Source: Bradyrhizobium sp. C9 (GTDB lineage Bacteria; Pseudomonadota; Alphaproteobacteria; Rhizobiales; Xanthobacteraceae). From it: a stretch of 64,000 nucleotides of DNA. Shown in pieces: positions 49,904 through 57,833 of the stretch (the stretch's first letter is position 1; every line of letters starts with the position of its first letter). Below the pieces are notes generated by a model, which made no database searches, had not been told where the DNA came from, and saw nothing but the letters and a program-made list of their open reading frames with translations. A program made the translations under genes and the position numbers. The stretch lies in contig NZ_NWTG01000011.1 of assembly GCF_002532045.1 (NCBI RefSeq), positions 72,001 through 136,000 of the forward strand, written 5' to 3'.

Positions 49904-50828
49904 GGACTACGTCGTCGGCAAGACATTTGACGTCGTCCGGCCGGCAAAGTTCGGTCCCCGGATTGAGAAGGGCCGCAGCGCCGGCGGCGACGGCATGCCG
50001 GAAGGAATTTTCGAGATCGGCTCCCGACGCCAGTCGCCAGATCAGTGCGCCAAGAAAACTATCGCCCGCGCCGACCGCGCTGACTGGCGTGACCGGAAGC
50101 GGCTCCGCTCGCAAGACTTGGTCCGGGGTCACCAGGACGGCGCCGAGGTGACCCATGGTCAGGGCGATGACGGCCACCTTACCATGGTGGACGAGGGATC
50201 TGGCGGTGGCTTCCCATTCGGTAGCGTCGGATGGCTCGCTGTCGGTCAGTTCGCGCATTTCCCGCAAGTTTGGCTTGATCAGGTCAACGCCTTCGGCGAC
50301 AGCGGCCGCAAGCGCCTGCCCGGATGTGTCCAGAACCATCCTGGCGCCATGCTGCTTCGTCATCCTTGCCAGCCTTGCGTAGAAATCGTCGGGAACGCCG
50401 CCGGGCAGGCTGCCGCTCGCAACCACGAAACGGGGAAAGGGCTCGATCTCGGAAACCAGCTTCAGGCATTCCTTCCATTCGAATTCACCGAGTTGCGGCC
50501 CCGGCAGGATGAACCGGTATGGCTGACCGGTGCTGATTTCGTTAACAAAGAAATCCTCGCGCGTTTCACCCGCGATTGAAAAGGTATGACTTGCCACGCC
50601 TTCTTGGTCGAGCAATTTGCGGAGCATTGCTCCCGTCGCGCCGCCCACGGGATAAATCGCGCTGGCATTTCCCCCCAGGCGCGTGATAACGCGCGCCACG
50701 TTGATGCCGCCGCCTCCAGGATCGCGCCGTTGTGACGTACCCCGAAGCTTGAGAACCGGAACGATCTTTTCGACCGTTGTCGACAGGTCGACCGCCGGGT
50801 TAGGCGTAACCGTTACAATTTCGGTCAT
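49890..50828 (-). CDS. pfkB: PfkB-type 6-phosphofructokinase
   Basis: A 312-residue ribokinase-fold sugar kinase of the 6-phosphofructokinase 2/1-phosphofructokinase group. The N-terminal VTVTPNPAVDLSTTVEKIVP, the sugar-binding DPGGGGINVARVITRLGG and the C-terminal catalytic anion hole VSAVGAGDSFLGALIWRLA with Asp as base are characteristic. It phosphorylates fructose-6-P (or a related sugar phosphate). Third gene of the bgl-glk-pfkB operon, its start overlapping the glk stop by 4 nt. A homologous enzyme belongs to the mycobacterial DosR regulon. Confidence 0.93.
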   Translation of the reverse strand: MTEIVTVTPNPAVDLSTTVEKIVPVLKLRGTSQRRDPGGGGINVARVITRLGGNASAIYPVGGATGAMLRKLLDQEGVASHTFSIAGETREDFFVNEISTGQPYRFILPGPQLGEFEWKECLKLVSEIEPFPRFVVASGSLPGGVPDDFYARLARMTKQHGARMVLDTSGQALAAAVAEGVDLIKPNLREMRELTDSEPSDATEWEATARSLVHHGKVAVIALTMGHLGAVLVTPDQVLRAEPLPVTPVSAVGAGDSFLGALIWRLASGADLENSFRHAVAAGAAALLNPGTELCRPDDVKCLADDVVLRSA

Positions 50829-51832
50829 GGGTTTCTTCCGGCCGCGGATACGCCAGCGGCCGCTATGTTTCGCTCAACGAATGCCTTGAGCCCGATGAAG
50901 CTGACATCGGGCCGGACAATGACGCCGGTCGGAATATTCCGAAGATAGGATTCGTAGCGTCCTTTGCTCTCAAATCGTTGCCGAAAGTTCGATTCCAAGA
51001 GGTGATCGACGAAGTGGGGCACGATGCCGCCCGCGATATAGACGCCTCCTTGGGCGCAGAATGTCAGCGCGAGATCTCCGGCGACGCTGCCCAGCAAGGA
51101 ACAAAACATGTCAAGCACGGCCCGGCTGATGCTGCAACTGCCGTCCAGCGCAGCTTGGGTGATCGCTGCGGGATCGCGGTTCGGCGCTGCCGCACCATCG
51201 ATGCTGGCCAGCGCCTGATAGAGATTCTCAAGGCCGGACCCGGAAAGAGCCCGTTCCACCGACACGTGCCCAAAGCGCCGGCGTAGGTGGCCGATGACGC
51301 GCTCTTCGCGCTCTGAGGTTGCAGGCAATGTCGAATGGCCCGCTTCGGTGACGATCGCAAACGGCGCCGCGTCGCGTCGAAGCAGACAGGCGGCACCAAA
51401 GCCCGTGCCGGGTCCAACCACCAGCATGGGCGTGCCAATCGTCGATTGATGCTTCCCGACCGGAAAGAGATCAGATGGCTGGAGTGCCGGGAGCGACCAC
51501 GCCAGAGCTTCGAAATCGTTGAGAAGATGGACAGACCCGAAGGCAAATATCTTCTGCAAGTCAGGCCCATCGATGACCCATCGGCTGTTGGTGACAATGC
51601 AGCGGTCATTCTCGACCGGTCCTGCAACGCCCAAGACTGCCGATGCGGGCGGCCGCCCAGCGTGACGGCTCAGCATCGACGCAATCGCGTCGCTCACGCC
51701 GGAAAAACCGGCGACCTTCAAGTGTTCGATCTGCCCGATTTCACCGCGCTCCATGAGCGCGAGGCGCACATTCGTCCCGCCAATATCAGCGAGAAGAACT
51801 CGATCGCCTTTGTCTGTTTGGCTGCTGCTCAT
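50825..51832 (-). CDS. glk: Glucokinase
   Basis: A 335-residue bacterial glucokinase of the E. coli Glk type: the phosphate-1 motif LLADIGGTNVRLAL, the substrate/adenosine region VGPGTGFGAACLL, EAGHSTLPATSEREE and GGIVPHFVDHLLESNFRQRFESKG with the usual C-terminal helix. ATG 51832 is fixed by the 4-nt ATGA overlap with the beta-glucosidase stop and by the phosphate motif starting 13 residues later. It phosphorylates glucose released by the upstream gene product and passes glucose-6-P on. Confidence 0.94.
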   Translation of the reverse strand: MSSSQTDKGDRVLLADIGGTNVRLALMERGEIGQIEHLKVAGFSGVSDAIASMLSRHAGRPPASAVLGVAGPVENDRCIVTNSRWVIDGPDLQKIFAFGSVHLLNDFEALAWSLPALQPSDLFPVGKHQSTIGTPMLVVGPGTGFGAACLLRRDAAPFAIVTEAGHSTLPATSEREERVIGHLRRRFGHVSVERALSGSGLENLYQALASIDGAAAPNRDPAAITQAALDGSCSISRAVLDMFCSLLGSVAGDLALTFCAQGGVYIAGGIVPHFVDHLLESNFRQRFESKGRYESYLRNIPTGVIVRPDVSFIGLKAFVERNIAAAGVSAAGRNP

Positions 51833-53241
51833 CCCTTTGCCGCTATCGCATTCACGGAATTCGCGGTGGCGGAGGAAATCGGCGATTCCCGTGGGGCCGC
51901 AATGAGATCGGAATACCACCGCGCTGACGCCTTCGGAATGCGCCTCTGTGTATCGAAGTCGACATAAACAAGACCGAATCGCTGCGAGTAGCCCGATGCC
52001 CATTCGAAATTGTCGAGTAACGACCACACAAAATACCCGCGGACGTCCGCTCCGGCCGAGATCGCTTCCTGCATCGCATCGGTATAGGCCTGCAGATAGG
52101 CGATCCGTCCGGCATCCTGGATGCCGCCGGCGATGTCCAATTTGTCTTCCGCGGCCGTTCCGTTTTCCAACACATAGATAGGCAGACCGAAACGGTGATG
52201 GATATCCAGCAAGGTGTCACGGAAGGCTCCAGGCACGATCGGCCATCCAATCGAAGTTCGCGGCACGTCGTCCGGCGGCGCGCCAAAGGTAGCGCCGATC
52301 AAATTCGAGTCTGCCTTGATGTAGTGCGGTGAATAGTGATTCAGCCCGAACCAGTCCACGGACCGGGCGATTTGCGCCATGTCGCCCGGTCTTTGGTACG
52401 GCTCGATCGCATCGGCCAGGGCGGACGGATAACATCCGAACTGCTGTGGATAGGGGAAGGCATCATTCCAATACTCGGCAAAGCGTTGCGCCGCATTGGC
52501 ATCCTCCGGGCTTGCGCTCCTTGGAAAGCAAGGTTGCCGATTGTGGATGGCGCCGAGCGAGGCATCTGGAACCGAGGCCCGCAGTACGTCGACGGCCGCG
52601 CCGTGGCTTAGATTGACATGATGGATCGCCTTGTGCAGGGCAGCCTTGTCGGCGATCCCGGGTGCATTCCAGCCCAGTCCGTATCCGAACAGCGTAAAGA
52701 CGCAGGGCTCGTTAAAAGTGGCAAATCGCTTGACCCGATCGCCGTAGCGCCGAGCCACAAGTGTCGCATAGTCGGCAAACCATCCTGCGATATCCCGGTT
52801 CTGCCAGCCCCCGAGATCATCAAGGGCTTGCGGCAGGTCCCAGTGATAAAGACAGATCCATGGCTCGATATCGGCGGCCAGCAGTGCATCAATCAACCTG
52901 TCATAAAACGCCAATCCAGGCTCGTTGCTGACGCCGCGGCCTCTCGGTAGAACGCGTGGCCACGAGATGGAAAACCGGTAAGCGTTGACGCCCAGATCGC
53001 GCATCAGGGCGACATCCTCAGTGTATCGATGATAGTGATCGCAAGCCTGATCGCCAGTGTCGCCACCCTTGACCCGGCCCTGTATCCGACAATAGGCATC
53101 CCAGATGCTGTCGCCGCGCCCCTCGATGTGCGCTGCTCCTTCGATCTGAAAGCTTGAGGTCGACACTCCCCACAGGAACTCAGGCTTGGGCGCCACCGGC
53201 GTTCGCGCATGAGCTTTCAGGATATTACCAGCCATCACCAT
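51829..53241 (-). CDS. bgl: Family 1 beta-glucosidase
   Basis: A 470-residue GH1 enzyme of the cytoplasmic type, no signal peptide. The N-terminal FLWGVSTSSFQIEGAA, the acid/base Glu in TFNEPCVF and the nucleophile Glu in IYVLENGTAAED (the usual TENG is LENG here), plus RGYFVWSLLDNFEWASGYSQ near the C terminus, are all in place. First gene of the bgl-glk-pfkB operon, FixK-like box centred 68 nt before ATG 53241 (ATG 53235 is also possible). It hydrolyses beta-glucosides or glucan oligomers to glucose. Confidence 0.94.
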   Translation of the reverse strand: MVMAGNILKAHARTPVAPKPEFLWGVSTSSFQIEGAAHIEGRGDSIWDAYCRIQGRVKGGDTGDQACDHYHRYTEDVALMRDLGVNAYRFSISWPRVLPRGRGVSNEPGLAFYDRLIDALLAADIEPWICLYHWDLPQALDDLGGWQNRDIAGWFADYATLVARRYGDRVKRFATFNEPCVFTLFGYGLGWNAPGIADKAALHKAIHHVNLSHGAAVDVLRASVPDASLGAIHNRQPCFPRSASPEDANAAQRFAEYWNDAFPYPQQFGCYPSALADAIEPYQRPGDMAQIARSVDWFGLNHYSPHYIKADSNLIGATFGAPPDDVPRTSIGWPIVPGAFRDTLLDIHHRFGLPIYVLENGTAAEDKLDIAGGIQDAGRIAYLQAYTDAMQEAISAGADVRGYFVWSLLDNFEWASGYSQRFGLVYVDFDTQRRIPKASARWYSDLIAAPRESPISSATANSVNAIAAKG

Positions 53242-53302
53242 CACCTGCCTGTTTTGTCCATGCCAAGTTTCAATAGACTGCGGATGTTGACGACCCAGGT
53301 TG

Positions 53303-53316
53303 TTGACGAAGATCAA
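53303..53316. promoter_or_regulatory. FNR/FixK-like box (divergent)
   Basis: TTGACGAAGATCAA, centred 68 nt before the bgl operon (minus) and 75 nt before the frameshifted PAS-like gene (plus). Confidence 0.82.
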
Positions 53317-53384
53317 GGTCAAGCTGACCAGCCTCCCTAGATTAGTCAGGCTCGAAGCTCATATTGCAGGTGCGACCTCCAGCC

Positions 53385-53815
53385 ATGTCTTGTCGAAATC
53401 CCTTTCCTCTCCCTGATCGCGTCGATGCAAGGTTGCAATCTGTCGTTTCCCTTTGGCAGCGATTGAAGCGGGCGGAAAACCTGATTCCGTTCAGTGACGA
53501 CCTCGAACTTTCCGCTTTGTCAAACATGTCAGGAATGCCCTTCCTGCTGAGTGCCTTGCCTCACCGGAGCGCTTCCGCTTCGAATTCGTGAACGAGAGCC
53601 TGCAGGGAGCAACGGCAACGGGAAGGTTCATCGATGAGATATCGCCGGACACCAGTTTCTGCTATTTGCGCGCTCAGAGCAGCGCGACCATAGAAGCAGC
53701 CGAACCAATATTCTTTCGCCTTACTGAAAAATCCGGGCGGAGTTTTTCCAGGTTGCTTTTGCCTATGTGGGGGAACGGTCAAGTCAACATGCTGCTGGGC
53801 GCATTCGGCGAGTGA
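53385..53815 (+). pseudogene. Frameshifted PAS-like (PAS_5-type) protein gene
   Basis: The first frame encodes LQSVVSLWQRLKRAENLIPF, then SDDLELSALSNMSGMPFLLS and hits a stop at 53589-53591. The continuation PERFRFEFVNESLQGATATG, then FCYLRAQSSATIEAAEPIFF, then LLLPMWGNGQVNMLLGAF is in another frame and ends at 53815. One deleted base near 53558 (TTG-CC-TCA where TTG-GCC-TCA is expected) would reunite them into a 143-residue protein resembling the PAS_5 family. ATG 53385 is a guess. A sequencing error is an alternative explanation. Confidence 0.75.
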
Positions 53816-53970
53816 CGTTGTTCGCGTTTCACTGAGCTAATTATGCGGCGCTACGGCGAAGGTGTGCCGTTTTGGGCGTGAGACAGATCTGCCAGAGCGG
53901 CTGGTTATCGCCAGCCTTTGCCGCGTTCGTGCGATAGGGCATGATTTCCTCACCTGAATCGGATTGCCCG

Positions 53971-54396
53971 TCAGACCGGCACTTCGAATTCTTCCGCCGA
54001 ATGACCGAATACCGAAAGTGCTTCTTCCAGATGGTCGGAGAGCAAGGGCATTCCCAGTAGATAGGAGGCGGTTCGCTTGTTGTGGGCGCGCGCAGCCTCG
54101 GCGCGGAGTTCATTCCAATTTTCGATGCCTCCGTCGCCGCGTCCAAGCCAGCTGAGCGCTACAAGATCGATCTGCTCGTCCTCATTCAAATCGTGGATAA
54201 AGCTGACGAGCTCGGCACGAACTGGATCATCCTTTCGGTCCTCCAGCACTGAGCGCATGCCGTCATCACTCGCATTTGAGCCCGAGCCCGGGTCGGTGAC
54301 GCCGTCTTTAGCCTCGAACTGGCGAGCCTTGGCTATGATGAAGAACGACTTTTCCGGTGAGATCGATAGAGTTGGAAGGGTTGAGAGTTTGACCAT
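53971..54396 (-). CDS. DUF3775-domain protein
   Basis: A 141-residue soluble protein ending in the DUF3775 pattern: LVSFIHDLNEDEQIDLVALS, WLGRGDGG, then RTASYLLGMPLLSDHLEEAL. The domain's function is unknown; it is common in alphaproteobacteria. The N-terminal half contains LSISPEKSFFIIAKARQFEA, the usual opening. A FixK-like box is centred 66 nt upstream of the ATG, the same geometry as hsp20, groEL and bgl. Confidence 0.88.
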   Translation of the reverse strand: MVKLSTLPTLSISPEKSFFIIAKARQFEAKDGVTDPGSGSNASDDGMRSVLEDRKDDPVRAELVSFIHDLNEDEQIDLVALSWLGRGDGGIENWNELRAEAARAHNKRTASYLLGMPLLSDHLEEALSVFGHSAEEFEVPV

Positions 54397-54455
54397 CGCT
54401 GCCTCATAAAGTTCAAGGGATCAATCTTTTCTGAGCGCTTAAAGCCAGTCTTGAA

Positions 54456-54469
54456 TTGACCGAGATCAA
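54456..54469. promoter_or_regulatory. FNR/FixK-like box (divergent)
   Basis: TTGACCGAGATCAA, centred 66 nt before the DUF3775 gene (minus) and 243 nt before the P-type ATPase gene (plus). Otherwise 54397-54705 holds nothing that I recognise. Confidence 0.82.
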
Positions 54470-54705
54470 GTGATCAGCAATTCGGCTACGCGGCAATGCG
54501 CCTCGATACCGAGGGAGCTCAGGCAATTTTGGGCACACGGAGCCTGCGGCAACCTGCCTAGCAACGGGTGGGGTTCATGCCGGACTTGAGCGCGTGCGTG
54601 AAACAGTTCAGTCGGTAATTTCCAGCAGGCCCTTGATTTCGCTCAACCGCGACAAGCGCGCCTTCGGCGAGAAGGTGCGAGGCGGCATCAGCATGGACTG
54701 GGTCG

Positions 54706-57003
54706 ATGTCACTTGAGCGCATCCTGCGGTGGGCACTCGTTACCGTCGCCGTCGCCGGATTGGCGACGGGCATCGCCGCACGCGCCGCCGGCCGATCTGA
54801 CCTCGCCGATCTCTGCTGGACGCTGGCAACCGTACCAGTGATCGCAGGACTTGTGGTCTCGATCGTGCGGGATGTTCTGGCGGGCCGTTTTGGAGTCGAT
54901 GCGATCGCGCTGGTGTCGATGAGTGGGGCGCTCGCGCTCGGCCAGCCGCTTGCCGGCGCTGTGGTCGCACTGATGTATTCCGGCGGCAATGTGCTGGAGG
55001 AGATTGCGGTTGCCCGGGCCGAGCATGACCTGCGCTCGCTGGTCGATCGCGCGCCCCGTGAGGCTCATCGCCGGATCGGGGATCGCATCGAGGAGATTCC
55101 GATATCGGATGTTGCCGTCGGCGACCAGCTACTGGTACGGGCGGGCGAAGTCGTTCCGGTCGATGGCGTCGTCACATCGACCGCGGCGACGATCGATGAA
55201 TCGGCGCTGACGGGTGAGCCGATTCCGGTGGTGAAGGTGCGCGGCGCGGCGGTCTTCTCCGGCTCCGTGAACGGAGGCGAAGCGTTTGAACTGGCGGTGT
55301 CGGCGGCCGCAGGCGAAAGCACCTATGCTGGCATCATACGCCTGGTGACCGCGGCGCAGACCGCTAAAGCGCCATTCGTGCGCCTTGCAGACCGCTACGC
55401 GCTGGTTTTCCTTCCGGTGACGCTGGTGCTCGCCACCATTGCCTGGCTGATCTCGGGCGATCTGATCCGCTCTCTCGCGGTGCTGGTGGCGGCGACGCCG
55501 TGTCCATTGATCCTGGCAGCTCCGGTCGCGTTCATCGCCGGTGTGGCGCAAGCGGCTCGGCGCGGCATCCTGGTCAAGGGCGGCGGACCGCTGGAGGCGC
55601 TGGCGCGTGCCCATACCGTGTTGTTCGACAAGACCGGCACGCTGACGGTCGGCGGCGCACGGTTGCTTTCGATCGAGGTTGCGCCGGGTGAGAATGCCGA
55701 CGAGGTATTGATGCTCGGCGCTTCGCTAGAGCAGGCATCGCATCACGTTGTCGCCCGCGCCATTGTCGAGGCGGGCGCCGAGCGGGCCTTGCGGCTTAAG
55801 GTGCCGGGCGAGGTGCGGGAATCCATGGGCTCGGGGTTGCAGGGTGTGATCGACGGACGGCGGGTCGCCGCAGGTTCGCGCGACATGATTTTCCCCTGCG
55901 GCCATGTCAGTGAATGGGCTTCGCGGGCGGTCCGGCGCGCCTCGTGGCGCTCGGCGCTTACGGTTTTTGTCGCGGTTGAGGGGCGACCGATCGGCGCATT
56001 GCTTCTCGCCGACGAACTTCGTGCCGATACGCCGCGGGCGATCCGGATGATGCGCGAGGCAGGCGTCGCCCGCATGGTCATGGTCACCGGCGACCGTGCC
56101 GCCGCAGCGCAAGCGATCGGCGCCGCGCTCGACCTTGACGCGGTCCTGGCTGACCGCGTGCCCTCCGACAAGGTCGATGCCGTTCGTTCCGAGCAGCGGC
56201 TCAATCCAACTATCATGGTCGGCGACGGCATCAACGACGCGCCGGCGCTGGCGTCGGCCGATGTCGGTATCGCGCTTGGCGCCCGCGGCGCCAGCGCCTC
56301 GTCGGAAGCGGCCGATGTCGTGATCCTCGCCGACCGCCTCGATCGGGTCGGCGAGGCGATCGTGATCGCGCGACGGGCGCGGCGGATCGCGGTCGAAAGC
56401 ATCGTCGCCGGGATGGGCCTCTCAACGCTCGCGATGCTGGGCGCCATGCTCGGCTGGTTGATGCCGGTGCCGGCGGCCATCGTTCAGGAGGTGATCGATG
56501 TCGCAGTAATCCTCAACGCACTGCGCGCGCTGACTCCCGCCTACGGCCAAGCCGCACGGCACATGACCGCCGCGACCGGACGTGAGCTGCATCGTAACCA
56601 CGTTTCGCTGATCGCCAACCTCGACCGGCTGCGATCGATCGTCGATACACTCGACGATGCCACGCCGCAAAATGGCGCGGCGCTGATCGCGGAGGCCAAC
56701 AGACTGGTTCAGGAGCAGGTTGTTGCGCATGAGCGCGACGACGAAGGCAATGTCTATCCGCAGCTTGCCGGAATTCTCAAGGAGAGCCATGGTCTTTCCG
56801 CCATGAGCCGGGCGCACCGCGAGATACTGCATCTGGCGCGCCTGCTGGCGCGTGTGGTGGAGGACCTGCCGACGGAAAAGATCGATCGCTATCTCATTCG
56901 CGATGCCCAGCGGATCATCGAGGCGATCGAGACGCTGGTGCGCATGCATACGGCGCAGGAGGAGGACATCTACGAAGCCGTGTCGGCGCACACCACGGCC
57001 TGA
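54706..57003 (+). CDS. nia: P1B-5-type heavy-metal ATPase with C-terminal hemerythrin domain (Ni/Fe export, Nia-like)
   Basis: A 765-residue metal pump. Residues 1-610 are a P1B ATPase: actuator TGEPIP (in DESALTGEPIPVV), the membrane metal site TPC in VAATPCPLILA, phosphorylated Asp in LFDKTGTLT, HP-type dipeptide in SHHVV, and hinge MVGDGINDAPALASADVGIA. Residues 620-765 form a hemerythrin-like bundle with H/E ligands in HRNHVSLI, VAHERDDEGNVYPQL, SRAHREILHL and MHTAQEEDIYEA. TPC plus hemerythrin defines the P1B-5 group, whose Sinorhizobium member Nia responds to and exports Ni and Fe in nodules. There is no N-terminal metal-binding domain. Confidence 0.92.
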   Translation: MSLERILRWALVTVAVAGLATGIAARAAGRSDLADLCWTLATVPVIAGLVVSIVRDVLAGRFGVDAIALVSMSGALALGQPLAGAVVALMYSGGNVLEEIAVARAEHDLRSLVDRAPREAHRRIGDRIEEIPISDVAVGDQLLVRAGEVVPVDGVVTSTAATIDESALTGEPIPVVKVRGAAVFSGSVNGGEAFELAVSAAAGESTYAGIIRLVTAAQTAKAPFVRLADRYALVFLPVTLVLATIAWLISGDLIRSLAVLVAATPCPLILAAPVAFIAGVAQAARRGILVKGGGPLEALARAHTVLFDKTGTLTVGGARLLSIEVAPGENADEVLMLGASLEQASHHVVARAIVEAGAERALRLKVPGEVRESMGSGLQGVIDGRRVAAGSRDMIFPCGHVSEWASRAVRRASWRSALTVFVAVEGRPIGALLLADELRADTPRAIRMMREAGVARMVMVTGDRAAAAQAIGAALDLDAVLADRVPSDKVDAVRSEQRLNPTIMVGDGINDAPALASADVGIALGARGASASSEAADVVILADRLDRVGEAIVIARRARRIAVESIVAGMGLSTLAMLGAMLGWLMPVPAAIVQEVIDVAVILNALRALTPAYGQAARHMTAATGRELHRNHVSLIANLDRLRSIVDTLDDATPQNGAALIAEANRLVQEQVVAHERDDEGNVYPQLAGILKESHGLSAMSRAHREILHLARLLARVVEDLPTEKIDRYLIRDAQRIIEAIETLVRMHTAQEEDIYEAVSAHTTA

Positions 57004-57239
57004 ACGCCTGCTTTCCTCGATGCCGGCAATCCCGGACGCCCGCGCGAAACTTGGATCGGCAGTCGAGGCTGCTACAAGGCTGAGGAAATTCGGGCCAATC
57101 TCGTTGCGTGCGAGCGCAAGGCCACGATTGCCAAAGAGCTCCGGAGCCGTGCCCGCAATCCATTGAACGCATTGCTGCTGACGCTCGCGTCCGTCTGATA
57201 TTTCCTGTGAGACGTCCGCAGCGGCCGTAGTTCAAGTCC

Positions 57240-57573
57240 GCCACGGACGCTGAGAAAAACTGCCTCCGCGAGAAACTGAAGCAGGACGTAGATTCGACGT
57301 GCACCGATCGCCATACGAAGTCCGATTTCGCGAGTTCTCTCAGTGACCGACACTAGGAGGATGTTCATGATCCCGATTCCACCGACGAGTAGGGAGATCG
57401 AGGCAACGGCTGCGAGCGGCACGGCCATGGTCCGGCTGCTGCCTTCGGCCGATTTCTGCGATTTGGCTCAGATTGCGCACCGAGAAGTCGTTTGGTTGGT
57501 GGCTGGATAGCACCAGGCATGTCGGAATTCGGGTCGATTCCCTAAGGATTGGCACGGAGGAGGTGTGCGCCAT
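57240..57573 (-). pseudogene. Fragment of a MacB/FtsX-type ABC permease gene
   Basis: On the minus strand NDFSVRNLSQIAEI is followed, after a frameshift near 57450, by EGSSRTMAVPLAAVASISLL, then VGGIGIMNILLVSVTERTRE, then IGLRMAIGAR and LQFLAEAVFLSVRGG, the signature of the MacB permease C-terminal half. After RGG the sequence abruptly departs from the family. Both ends are truncated and the frame is broken, so this is a relic. Confidence 0.85.
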
Positions 57574-57805
57574 CTACCAGAAGTGCGCAGCTAACGCGGA
57601 TGAGATCTGCCGAGACCCCGGCAGCCAAAAGCTGCCGATCTAAAGACCGCCACGCATTGCGAGCAGATACGGGCTGATCGTCCTGCCGCGCTGGCCTATG
57701 GCCGGCAGGACTACCGATCGACGCGGTGAAGATAACAGGCGTCGACTGGACACAGCCGTTTGGCGCAAGTCACGTACCGGAAGAATTCCGGCCATCAGCG
57801 GTATG

Positions 57806-57833
57806 AAAAGAGGCCGCCAGCTAAGGCGGCCTC
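57806..57833 (-). terminator. Rho-independent terminator after the DUF3141 gene
   Basis: GAGGCCGCC (57810-57818) and GGCGGCCTC (57825-57833) form a perfect 9-bp stem with a 6-nt loop. On the minus strand the stem is followed by TTTTC. The DUF3141 stop codon (57821-57823) lies in the loop. Confidence 0.82.
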
